From Glebionis coronaria (lineage: Eukaryota; Streptophyta; Magnoliopsida; Asterales; Asteraceae): a stretch of DNA of 64,000 nt. The DNA lies in the NCBI GenBank assembly GCA_025667525.1, contig CM046877.1, forward strand, positions 27,990,737-28,054,736, written 5' to 3'. Under the pieces are notes generated by a model, which ran no database searches, was not told the DNA's origin, and worked only from the letters and a program-made list of their open reading frames with translations. Position numbers and translations under genes: made by a program. Positions 1 through 10,223 of this stretch are shown one piece after another. Within the stretch, counting starts at the first letter, position 1. The number at the start of each line of letters is the position of its first letter.

Positions 1-74
1 CAACCCACATTTTCAGATAATTTCAATATAAATTTGTTTTTGTATGTTAGCGATTGTGTTTGGTAATCTATTTC

Positions 75-274
75 TTGATAGCTCTCAATTTTAATAAAAT
101 AAAACATGGAATCAAATATTTCAGAGTCATATAATACATAAGCAAGTTGATCCTACATGAAATGTCAAAAAATACTTGTCCTTCTTTTGCATATTATTCA
201 CCTATGTAGGCTTCCCAAGGTTAAACAATATCATTTTTAGGTCAAATAACATGACTTTTTGTTAGAGCACACTC
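75..274. repeat. 200-bp subrepeat, copy A (reference, unit 1)
   Basis: This is the first of two tandem 200-bp blocks inside the unit, starting at ttgatagctctcaa and ending at gagcacactc. The next block starts exactly 200 bp later. In the left part of the array copy A is marked by aataaaataaaacatgg and atgtaggc. Further right it usually carries atgttggc, while copy B keeps atgtaggc. 200 bp is close to a typical nucleosome repeat length, which is suggestive but not evidence of phasing. Confidence 0.95.
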
Positions 275-474
275 TTGATAGCTCTCAATTTTAATAGAAT
301 AAAACTTGGAATCAAATATTTCAGAGTCATATAATACATAAGCAAGTTGATCCTACATGAAAGGTCAAAAAATACTTGTCCTTCTTTTGCATATTATTCA
401 CCTATGGAGGCTTCCCAAGGTTAAACAATATCATTTTTAAGTCAAATAACATGACGTTTTGTTAGAGCACACTC
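275..474. repeat. 200-bp subrepeat, copy B (reference, unit 1)
   Basis: This is the second 200-bp block, highly similar to copy A but with its own markers. In units 1-5 these are aatagaataaaacttgg, gaaaggtc and atggaggc. In most later units the marker is gagtcatttaatac, where A has gagtcatataatac. It is followed by the single-copy remainder, which begins atgtcttgacc. The A/B difference is kept across most units, so each position evolves with the same position in neighbouring units more than with its partner in the same unit. Confidence 0.95.
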
Positions 475-553
475 ATGTCTTGACCTTTATACTATAATGT
501 GCCGTCGAGATGCTCTTTGTCTACTACATTCACAACTACCTCAACTACTAGCT

Positions 554-607
554 GACCAACTTTTACACCAATAAAACACAACCAAAACTAAACAAAGCAA
601 ACATATA
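554..607. repeat. A/C-rich tract of the unit (reference, unit 1)
   Basis: The top strand here is almost free of G (for example caataaaacacaaccaaaac). It lies just left of the palindrome, while the segment to its right (689-792) is G/T-rich. The arrangement recurs in every unit except the truncated one at 38771-39301. No function can be assigned from sequence. Confidence 0.8.
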
Positions 608-625
608 GATGTGTTTTATCCATCA

Positions 626-658
626 AGAATCCGGGCAAATACATTATGCCCGGATTCT
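626..658. repeat. Palindrome: 11-bp arms, 11-nt loop (reference, unit 1)
   Basis: The left arm agaatccgggc (626-636) and right arm gcccggattct (648-658) are perfect reverse complements around the loop aaatacattat. The site sits at unit offsets 626-658 and is the most G+C-rich point of the unit. It is present in all complete units except 38771-39301, where it lies inside a deletion. The partial last unit stops before it. Several unit families carry an arm mismatch (right arm cccgtattc, or left arm gaattcggg), and I see no compensatory change restoring pairing. Confidence 0.9.
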
Positions 659-688
659 ATGTGGTCTATATGGACTGGAAATAATTTT

Positions 689-792
689 AGAGGTTTTTTC
701 TTAGGTTTGGATGATTTGATCCGGTTACGGCATTTTTAGCTGTTCTTGGTAGGTTTTTATCAGTTTTTGATCGGGTTTAGTCGCTTTTGACC
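689..792. repeat. G/T-rich tract with helically spaced T-runs (reference, unit 1)
   Basis: The top strand is rich in G and T. T-runs are centred near 735, 756, 766, 777 and 786.5, giving spacings of 21, 10, 11 and about 10 bp, or one or two turns of B-DNA. Phased T/A tracts of 4 or more are known to curve DNA, so this segment may be bent (inference). It also carries linked variant sites in the array: gtcgc or gtcac, and aatgcttg or aatgtttg. Confidence 0.75.
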
Positions 793-893
793 AATGCTTG
801 CCTGGATAAAAGTACTCCTTTTTTCAAGCATCCATTTTCTTAGTTGTGGTCTTGAAACGGAGTCATGTATCACATGTTATGACCATTTTATTG

Positions 894-1786
894 CAACCCA
901 CATTTTCAGATAATTTCAATATAAATTTGTTTTTGTATGTTAGCGATTGTGTTTGGTAATCTATTTCTTGATAGCTCTCAATTTTAATAAAATAAAACAT
1001 GGAATCAAATATTTCAGAGTCATATAATACATAAGCAAGTTGATCCTACATGAAATGTCAAAAAATACTTGTCCTTCTTTTGCATATTATTCACCTATGT
1101 AGGCTTCCCAAGGTTAAACAATATCATTTTTAGGTCAAATAACATGACTTTTTGTTAGAGCACACTCTTGATAGCTCTCAATTTTAATAGAATAAAACTC
1201 GGAATCAAATATTTCAGAGTCATATAATACATAAGCAAGTTGATCCTACATGAAAGGTCAAAAAATACTTGTCCTTCTTTTGCATATTATTCACCTATGG
1301 AGGCTTCCCAAGGTTAAACAATATCATTTTTAGGTCAAATAACATGACGTTTTGTTAGAGCACACTCATGTCTTGACCTTTATACTATAATGTGCCGTCG
1401 AGATGCTCTTTGTCTACTACATTCACAACTACCTCAAATACTAGCTGACCAACTTTTACACCAATAAAACACAACCAAAACTAAACAGAGCAAACATATA
1501 GATGTGTTTTATCCATCAAGAATCTGGGCAAATACATTATGCCCGGATTCTATGTGGTCTATATGGACTGGAAATAATTTTAGAGGTTTTTTCTTAGGTT
1601 TGGATGATTTGATCCGGTTACGGCATTTTTAGCTGTTCTTGGTAGTTTTTTATCAGTTTTTGATCGGGTTTAGTCGCTTTTGACCAATTCTTGCATGGAT
1701 AAAAGTACTCCTTTTTTCAAGCATCCATTTTCTTAGTTGTGGTCTTGAAACGGAGTCATGTATCACATATTATGACCATTTTATTG
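894..1786. repeat. Satellite unit 2 (893 bp, 2 subunits)
   Basis: Subfamily I. Private or rare variants are aaaactcgg in copy B, ggtagtttttt, aattcttgcatgg and cacatattatg. It shares the palindrome variant tctgggc with unit 5. Confidence 0.95.
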
Positions 1787-2679
1787 CAACCCACATTTTT
1801 AGATAATTTCAATATAAATTTGTTTTTGTATGTTAGCGATTGTGTTTGGTAATCTATTTCTTGATAGCTCTCAATTTTAATAAAATAAAACATGGAATCA
1901 AATATTTCAGAGTCATATAATACATAAGCAAGTTGATCCTACATGAAATGTCAAAAAATACTTGTCCTTCTTTTGCATATTATTCACCTATGTAGGCTTC
2001 CCAAGGTTAAACAATATCATTTTTAGGTCAAATAACATGACGTTTTGTTAGAGCACACTCTTGATAGCTCTTAATTTTAATAGAATAAAACTTGGAATCA
2101 AATATTTCAGAGTCATATAATACATAAGCAAGTTGATCCTACATGAAAGGTCAAAAAATACTTGTCCTTCTTTTGCATATTATTCACCTATGGAGGCTTC
2201 CCAAGGTTAAACAATATCATTTTTAGGTCAAATAACATGACGTTTTGTTAGAGCACACTCATGTCTTGACCTTTATACTATAATGTGCCGTCGAGATGCT
2301 CTTTGTCTACTACATTCACAACTACCTCAACTACTAGCTGACCAACTTTTACACCAATAAAACACAACCAAAACTAAACAAAGCAAACATATAGATGTGT
2401 TTTATCCATCAAGAATCCGGGCAAATACATTATGCCCGGATTCTATGTGGTCTATATGGACTGGAAATAATTTTAGAGGTTTTTTCTTAGGTTTGGATGA
2501 TTTGATCCAGTTACGGCATTTTTAGCTGTTCTTGGTAGGTTTTTATCAGTTTTTGATCGGGTTTAGTCGCTTTTGACCAATGCTTGCCTGGATAAAAGTA
2601 CTCCTTTTTTCAAGCATCCATTATCTTAGTTGTGGTCTTGAAACGGAGTCATGTATCACATGTTATGACCATTTTATTG
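1787..2679. repeat. Satellite unit 3 (893 bp, 2 subunits)
   Basis: Subfamily I with cattttTag at the start, gatagctcttaat in copy B, gatccagtt and ccattatctt. It shares cctcaactac with unit 1. Confidence 0.95.
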
Positions 2680-3572
2680 CAACCCACATTTTCAGATAAT
2701 TTCAATATAAATTTGTTTTTGTATGTTAGCGATTGTGTTTGGTAATCTATTTCTTGATAGCTCTCAATTTTAATAAAATAAAACATGGAATCAAATATTT
2801 CAGAGTCATATAATACATAAGCAAGTTGATCCTACATGAAATGTCAAAAAATACTTGTCCTTCTTTTGCATATTATTCACCTATGTAGGCTTCCCAAGGT
2901 TAAACAATATCATTTTTAGGTCAAATAACATGACGTTTTGTTAGAGCACACTCTTGATAGCTCTCAATTTTAATAGAATAAAACTTGGAATCAAATATTT
3001 CAGAGTCATATAATACATAAGCAAGTTGATCCTACATGAAAGGTCCAAAAATACTTGTCCTTCTTTTGCATATTATTCACCTATGGAGGCTTCCCAAGGT
3101 TAAACAATATCATTTTTAGGTCAAATAACATGACGTTTTGTTAGAGCACACTCATGTCTTGACCTTTATACTATAATGTGCCGTCGAGATGCTCTTTGTC
3201 TACTACATTCACAACTACCTCAAATACTAGCTGACCAACTTTTACACCAATAAAACACAACCAAAACTAAACAAAGCAAACATATAGATGTGTTTTATCC
3301 ATCAAGAATCCGGGCAAATACATTATGCCCGGATTCTATGTGGTCTATATGGACTGGAAATAATTTTAGAGGTTTTTTCTTAGGTTTGGATGATTTGATC
3401 CGGTTACGGCATTTTTAGCTGTTCTTGGTAGGTTTTTATCAGTTTTTGATCGGGTTTAGTCGCTTTTGACCAATGCTTGCCTGGATAAAAGTACTCCTTT
3501 TTTCAAGCATCCATTTTCTTAGTTGTGGTCTTGAAACGGAGTCATGTATCACATGTTATGACCATTTTATTG
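2680..3572. repeat. Satellite unit 4 (893 bp, 2 subunits)
   Basis: Subfamily I. Copy B has aggtccaaaaa, and the remainder has cctcaaatac with aaacaaagc. The palindrome is intact. Confidence 0.95.
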
Positions 3573-4465
3573 CAACCCACATTTTCAGATAATTTCAATA
3601 TAAATTTGTTTTTGTATGTTAGCGATTGTGTTTGGTAATCTGTTTCTTGATAGCTCTCAATTTTAATAAAATAAAACATGGAATCAAATATTTCAGAGTC
3701 ATATAATACATAAGCAAGTTGATCCTACATGAAATGTCAAAAAATACTTGTCCTTCTTTTGCATATTATTCACCTATGTAGGCTTCCCAAGGTTAAACAA
3801 TATCATTTTTAGGTCAAATAACATGACGTTTTGTTAGAGCACACTCTTGATAGCTCTCAATTTTAATAGAATAAAACTTGGAATCAAATATTTCAGAGTC
3901 ATATAATACATAAGCAAGTTGATCCTACATGAAAGGTCAAAAAATACTTGTCCTTCTTTTGCATATTATTCACCTATGGAGGCTTCTCAAGGTTAAACAA
4001 TATCATTTTTAGGTCAAATAACATGACGTTTTGTTAGAGCACACTCATGTCTTGACCTTTATACTATAATGTGCCGTCGAGATGCTCTTTGTCTACTACA
4101 TTCACAACTACCTCAAATACTAGCTGACCAACTTTTACACCAATAAAACACAACCAAAACTAAACAGAGCAAACATATAGATGTGTTTTATCCATCAAGA
4201 ATCTGGGCAAATACATTATGCCCGGATTCTATGTGGTCTATATGGACTGGAAATAATTTTAGAGGTTTTTTCTTAGGTTTGGATGATTTGATCCGGTTAC
4301 GGCATTTTTAGCTGTTCTTGGTAGGTTTTTATCAGTTTTTGATCGGGTTTAGTCGCTTTTGACCAATGCTTGCCTGGATAAAAGTACTCCTTTTTTCAAG
4401 CATCCATTTTCTTAGTTGTGGTCTTGAAACGGAGTCATGTATCACATGTTATGACCATTTTATTG
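3573..4465. repeat. Satellite unit 5 (893 bp, 2 subunits)
   Basis: Last unit of subfamily I. It has aatctgtttc before copy A, ggcttctcaagg in copy B, and tctgggc in the palindrome as in unit 2. Confidence 0.95.
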
Positions 4466-5358
4466 CAACCCACGTTTTCAGATAATTTCAATATAAATTT
4501 GTTTTTGTATGTTAGCGATTGTGTTTGGTAATCTATATCTTGATAGCTCTCAATATTAATAGAATAAAACATGGAATCAAATATTTCAGAGTCATATAAT
4601 ACATAAGCAAGTTGATCTTACATGAAATGTCAAAAAATACTTGTCCTTCTTTTGCATATTATTCACCTATGTAGGCTTCCCAAGGTTAAACAATATCATT
4701 TTTAGGTCAAATAACATCACGTTTTGTTAGAGCACACTCTTTATAGCTCTCAATTTTAATAGAATAAAACTTGGAATCAAATATTTTAGAGTCATATAAT
4801 ACATAAGCAAGTTGATCCTACATGAAATGTCAAAAAATACTTGTCCTTCTTTTGCATATTATTCACCTATGTAGACATCCCAAGGTTAAACAATATCATT
4901 TTTAGGTCAAATAACATGACGTTTTGTTAGAGAACACTCATGCCTTGACCTTTATACTATAATGTGCCGTCGAGATGCTCTTTGTCTACTACATTCACAA
5001 CTACCTCAAATACTAGTTGACCAACTTTTACACCAATAAAACACAACCAAAACTAAACAGAGCAAACATATAGATGTGTTTTATCCATCAAGAATCCGGG
5101 CAAATACATTATGCCCGGATTCTATGTGGTCTATATGGACTGGAAATAATTTTATAGGTTTTTTCTTAGGTTTGGAAGATTTGATCCAGTTACGGCATTT
5201 TTAGCTGTTCTTGGCACGTTTTTATCAGTTTTTGATCGGGTTTAGTCGCTTTTGACCAATGCTTGCCTGGATAAAAGTACTCCTTTTTTCAAGCATCCAT
5301 TTTCTTAGTTGTGGTCTTGAAACGGAGTCATGTATCACATGTTATGACCATTTTATTG
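4466..5358. repeat. Satellite unit 6 (893 bp, 2 subunits)
   Basis: First unit with cacgtt. It has atatcttgatag, caatattaatag and acatcacg in copy A. Copy B has ctttatagc, gtagacatcc and agaacactcatgcc. Other variants are tagttgacc, tttataggtt, ggaagatttgatccag and ggcacgttt. Confidence 0.95.
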
Positions 5359-6251
5359 CAACCCACGTTTTCAGATAATTTCAATATAAATTTGTTTTTG
5401 TATGTTAGCGATTGTGTTTGGTAATCTATATCTTGATAGCTCTCAATATTAATAGAATAAAACATGGAATCAAATATTTCAGAGTCATATAATACATAAG
5501 CAAGTTGATCTTACATGAAATATCAAAAAATACTTGTCCTTCTTTTGCATATTATTCACCTATGTAGGCTTCCCAAGGTTAAACAATATCATTTTTAGGT
5601 CAAATAACATGACGTTTTGTTAGAGCACACTCTTTATAGCTCTCAATTTTAATAGAATGAAACTTGGAATCAAATATTTTAGAGTCATATAATACATAAG
5701 CAAGTTGATCCTACATGAAATGTCAAAAAATACTTGTCCTTCTTTTGCATATTATTCACCTATGTAGACATCCCAAGGTTAAACAATATCATTTTTAGGT
5801 CAAATAACATGACGTTTTGTTAGAGAACACTCATGCCTTGACCTTTATACTATAATGTGCCGTCGAGATGCTCTTTGTCTACTACATTCACAACTACCTC
5901 AAATACTAGCTGACCAACTTTTACACCAATAAAACACAACCAAAACTAAACAGAGCAAACATATAGATGTGTTTTGTCCATCAAGAATCCGGGCAAATAC
6001 ATTATGCCCGGATTCTATGTGGTCTATATGGACTGGAAATAATTTTAGAGGTTTTTTCTTAGGTTTGGATGATTTGAGCCGGTTACGGCATTTTTAGCTG
6101 TTCTTGGTAGGTTTTTATCAGTTTTTGATCGGGTTTAGTCGCTTTTGACCAATGCTTGCCTGGATAAAAGTACTCCTTTTTTCAAGCATCCATTTTCTTA
6201 GTTGTGGTCTTGAAACGGAGTCATGTATCACATGTTATGACCATTTTATTG
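5359..6251. repeat. Satellite unit 7 (893 bp, 2 subunits)
   Basis: Shares atatcttgatag, caatattaatag and gtagacatcc with unit 6. It also has gaaatatcaaa, agaatgaaac and gttttgtcc, and is the first unit with gatttgagcc. Confidence 0.95.
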
Positions 6252-7544
6252 CAACCCACGTTTTCAGATAATTTCAATATAAATTTGTTTTTGTATGTTA
6301 GCGATTGTGCTTGGTAATCTATTTCTTGATAGCTCTCAATATTAATAGAATAAAACATGGAATCAAATATTTCAGAGTCATATAATACATAAGCAAGTTG
6401 ATCCTACATGAAATGTCAAAAAATACTTGTCCTTCTTTTGCATATTATTCACCTATGTAGGCTTCCCAAGGTTAAACAATATCATTTTTAGGTCAAATAA
6501 CATGACGTTTTCTTAGAGCACACTCTTGATAGCTCTCAATTTTAATAGAATAAATCTTGGAATCAAATATTTCAGAGTCATATAATACATAAGCAAGTTG
6601 ATCCTACATGAAATGTCAAAAAATAATTGTCCTTCTTTTGCATATTATTCACCTATGTAGGCTTCCCAAGGTTAAACAATATCATTTTTAGGTCAAATAA
6701 CATGACGTTTTGTTAGAGCACACTCTTGATAGCTCTCAATTTTAATAGAATAAAACTTGGAATCAAATATTTCAGAGTCATATAATACATAAGCAAGTTG
6801 ATCCTACATGAAATGTCAAAAAATACTTGTCCTTCTTTTGCATATTATTCACCTATGTAGGCTTCCCAAGGTTAAACAATATCATTTTTAGGTCAAATAA
6901 CATGACGTTTTGTTAGAGCACACTCTTGATAGCTCTCAATTTTAATAGAATAAAACTTGGAATCAAATATTTTAGAGTCATATAATACATAAGCAAGTTG
7001 ATCCTACATGAAATGTCAAAAAATACTTGTCCTTCTTTTGCATATTATTCACCTATGTAGACATCCCAAGGTTAAACAATATCATTTTTAGGTCAAATAA
7101 CATGACGTTTTGTTAGAGAACACTCATGCCTTGACCTTTATACTATAATGTGCCGTCGAGATGCTCTTTGTCTACTACATTCACAACTACCTCAAATACT
7201 AGCTGACCAACTTTTACACCAATAAAACACAACCAAAACTAAACAGAGCAAACATATAGATGTGTTTTGTCCATCAAGAATCCGGGCAAATACACTATGC
7301 CCGGATTCTATGTGGTCTATATGGACTGGAAATAATTTTAGAGGTTTTTTCTTAGGTTTGGATGATTTGATCCGGTTACGGCATTTTTAGCTGTTCTTGG
7401 TAGGTTTTTATCAGTTTTTGATCGGGTTTAGTCGCTTTTGACCAATGCTTGCCTGGATAAAAGTACTCCTTTTTTCAAGCATCCATTTTCTTAGTTGTGG
7501 TCTTGAAACGGAGTCATGTATCACATGTTATGACCATTTTATTG
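6252..7544. repeat. Satellite unit 8 (1293 bp, 4 subunits)
   Basis: Expanded unit with four 200-bp subunits starting at 6326, 6526, 6726 and 6926. Its length is exactly 893+400. The first subunit has the caatatt start of unit 7's A copy. The second has aaatcttgg and aaaataattgtcc. The third is near consensus. The last has ttttagag, gacatcc and agaacactcatgcc. The remainder has gttttgtcc as in unit 7, and acactatgcc in the palindrome loop. Confidence 0.96.
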
Positions 7545-8437
7545 CAACCCACGTTTTCAGATAATTTCAATATAAATTTGTTTTTGTATGTTAGCGATTG
7601 TGTTTGGTAATCTATTTCTTGATAGCTCTCAATTTTAATAGAATAAAACTTGGAATCAAATATTTCAGAGTCATATAATACATAAGCAAGTTGATCCTAC
7701 ATGAAATGTCAAAAAATACTTGTCCTTCTTTTGCATATTATTCACCTATGTTGGCTTCCCAAGGTTAAACAATATCATTTTTAGGTCAAATAACATGACG
7801 TTTTGTTAGAGCACACTCTTGATAGCTCTCAATTTTAATAGAATAAAACTTGGAATCAAATATTTTAGAGTCATATAATACATAAGCAAGTTGATCCTAC
7901 ATGAAATGTCAAAAAATACTTGTCCTTCTTTTGCATATTATTCACCTATGTAGACATCCCAAGGTTAAACAATATCATTTTTAGGTCAAATAACATGACG
8001 TTTTGTTAGAGCACACTCATGCCTTGACCTTTATACTATAATGTGCCGTCGAGATGCTCTTTGTCTACTACATTCACAACTACCTCAAATACTAGCTGAC
8101 CAACTTTTACACCAATAAAACACAACCAAAACTAAACAGAGCAAACATATAGATGTGTTTTATCCATCAAGAATTCGGGCAAATACATTATGCCCGTATT
8201 CTATGTGGTCTATATGGACTGGAAATAATTTTAGAGGTTTTTTCTTAGGTTTGGATGATTTGAGCCGGTTACGGCATTTTTAGCTGTTCTTGGTAGGTTT
8301 TTATCAGTTTTTGATCGGGTTTAGTCACTTTTGACCAATGTTTGCCTGGATAAAAGTACTCCTTTTTTCAAGCAACCATTTTCTTAGTTGTGGTCTTGAA
8401 ACGGAGTCATGTATCACATGTTATGACCATTTTATTG
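7545..8437. repeat. Satellite unit 9 (893 bp, 2 subunits)
   Basis: First unit with atgttggc in copy A. Copy B is of the gacatcc/catgcc type. Both palindrome arms are mutated at the same pair (gaattcggg and cccgtattc, giving T:T). It has gtcac with aatgtttg, and caagcaaccat. Confidence 0.95.
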
Positions 8438-9330
8438 CAACCCACGTTTTCAGATAATTTCAATATAAATTTGTTTTTGTATGTTAGCGATTGTGTTTGG
8501 TAATCTATTTCTTGATAGGTCTCAATTTTAATAGAATAAAACTTGGAATCAAATATTTCAGAGTCATATAATACATAAGCAAGTTGATCCTACATGAAAT
8601 GTCAAAAAATACTTGTCCTTCTTTTGCATATTATTCACCTATGTTGGCTTCCCAAGGTTAAACAATATCATTTTTAGGTCAAATAACATGACGTTTTGTT
8701 AGAGCACACTCTTGATAGCTCTCAATTTTAATAGAATAAAACTTGGAATCAAATATTTCAGAGTCATTTAATACATAAGCAAGTTGATCCTACATGAAAT
8801 GTTAAAAAATACTTGTCCTTCTTTTGCATATTATTCACCTATGTAGGCTTCCCAAGGTTAAACAATATCATTTTTAGGTCAAATAACATGACGTTTTGTT
8901 AGAGCACACTCATGTCTTGACCTTTATACTATAATGTGCCGTCGAGATGCTCTTTGTCTACTACATTCACAACTACCTCAAATACTAGCTGACCAACTTT
9001 TACACCAATAAAACACAACCAAAACTAAACAGAGCAAACATATAGATGTGTTTAATCCATCAAGAATCCGGGCAAATAAATTATGCCCGGATTCTATGTG
9101 GTCTATATGGACTGGAAATAATTTTAGAGGTTTTTTCTTAGGTTTGGATGATTTGAGCCGGTTACGGCATTTTTAGCTGTTCTTGGTAGGTTTTTATCAG
9201 TTTTTGATCGGGTTTAGTCGCTTTTGACCAATGTTTGCCTGGATAAAAGTACTCCTTTTTTCAAGCATCCATTTTCTTAGTTGTGGTCTTGAAACGGAGT
9301 CATGTATCACATGTTATGACCATTTTATTG
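8438..9330. repeat. Satellite unit 10 (893 bp, 2 subunits)
   Basis: Has gataggtctc in copy A. Copy B has gagtcatttaat (first in the array) and gttaaaaaatac. The remainder has gtttaatcc and a loop starting aaataaatt. Looks identical to unit 11 by eye. Confidence 0.95.
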
Positions 9331-10223
9331 CAACCCACGTTTTCAGATAATTTCAATATAAATTTGTTTTTGTATGTTAGCGATTGTGTTTGGTAATCTA
9401 TTTCTTGATAGGTCTCAATTTTAATAGAATAAAACTTGGAATCAAATATTTCAGAGTCATATAATACATAAGCAAGTTGATCCTACATGAAATGTCAAAA
9501 AATACTTGTCCTTCTTTTGCATATTATTCACCTATGTTGGCTTCCCAAGGTTAAACAATATCATTTTTAGGTCAAATAACATGACGTTTTGTTAGAGCAC
9601 ACTCTTGATAGCTCTCAATTTTAATAGAATAAAACTTGGAATCAAATATTTCAGAGTCATTTAATACATAAGCAAGTTGATCCTACATGAAATGTTAAAA
9701 AATACTTGTCCTTCTTTTGCATATTATTCACCTATGTAGGCTTCCCAAGGTTAAACAATATCATTTTTAGGTCAAATAACATGACGTTTTGTTAGAGCAC
9801 ACTCATGTCTTGACCTTTATACTATAATGTGCCGTCGAGATGCTCTTTGTCTACTACATTCACAACTACCTCAAATACTAGCTGACCAACTTTTACACCA
9901 ATAAAACACAACCAAAACTAAACAGAGCAAACATATAGATGTGTTTAATCCATCAAGAATCCGGGCAAATAAATTATGCCCGGATTCTATGTGGTCTATA
10001 TGGACTGGAAATAATTTTAGAGGTTTTTTCTTAGGTTTGGATGATTTGAGCCGGTTACGGCATTTTTAGCTGTTCTTGGTAGGTTTTTATCAGTTTTTGA
10101 TCGGGTTTAGTCGCTTTTGACCAATGTTTGCCTGGATAAAAGTACTCCTTTTTTCAAGCATCCATTTTCTTAGTTGTGGTCTTGAAACGGAGTCATGTAT
10201 CACATGTTATGACCATTTTATTG
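9331..10223. repeat. Satellite unit 11 (893 bp, 2 subunits)
   Basis: Indistinguishable from unit 10 by eye (gataggtctc, gttaaaaaatac, gtttaatcc, aaataaatt). This is a very recent duplication or an assembly repeat. Confidence 0.95.

Larger units (their letters stand above)
1..893. repeat. Satellite unit 1 (893 bp, 2 subunits)
   Basis: Reference unit for the offsets used here. It has cacatt at the start, ctttttg in place of cgttttg at the end of copy A, cctcaactac, aaacaaagc, gatttgatcc, and gtcgc with aatgcttg. The palindrome is intact. Confidence 0.95.
1..4465. repeat. Subfamily I block (units 1-5)
   Basis: These five 893-bp units share features not seen together elsewhere: caacccacat at the start (later units mostly have cacg), copy A with aataaaat, and copy B with gaaaggtc and atggaggc. 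They also mostly have gatttgatcc where later units have gatttgagcc. Units 2 and 5 share tctgggc in the palindrome, and units 1, 3 and 4 share aaacaaagc. The block ends sharply at 4466. Confidence 0.85.
4466..7544. repeat. Subfamily II block (units 6-8)
   Basis: These units are marked by caatattaatag in copy A and by a last 200-bp subunit with tattttagag, gtagacatcc and agaacactcatgcc. The three units have 2, 2 and 4 subunits of 200 bp. The unit 8 type of B subunit reappears in units 9 and 14, which links this block to the next. Confidence 0.8.

Noticed and set aside
220..245. Telomere-like motifs (tttttaggtcaaa, ttcttaggtttgg)
   Set aside because: They are isolated and do not form TTTAGGG or TTAGGG tandem runs.
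479..500. Bacterial-promoter-like motifs ttgacc and tataat in each unit
   Set aside because: The gap between them is only 7 bp, where about 17 is needed. The context is a eukaryotic-type satellite, and no coding sequence follows.
626..658. Rho-independent terminator at the palindrome
   Set aside because: The right arm is followed by atgtgg, not a T-run, and the host is not likely bacterial.
840..880. CENP-B-box-like site near cttgaaacggag
   Set aside because: The required pattern TTCG, 4 nt, A, 2 nt, CGGG is not present here or at the palindrome.
1..893. Unit as a transposon or LTR derivative
   Set aside because: I see no terminal inverted repeats, target-site duplications, primer-binding site or polypurine tract. 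An origin from a retroelement untranslated region cannot be excluded without a search, but nothing here supports it.
475..893. Further 200-bp subrepeats hidden in the 493-bp remainder
   Set aside because: Only short matches (for example ggtcaaa, gtttagt) were found, with no extended similarity to the A or B subunits by eye.
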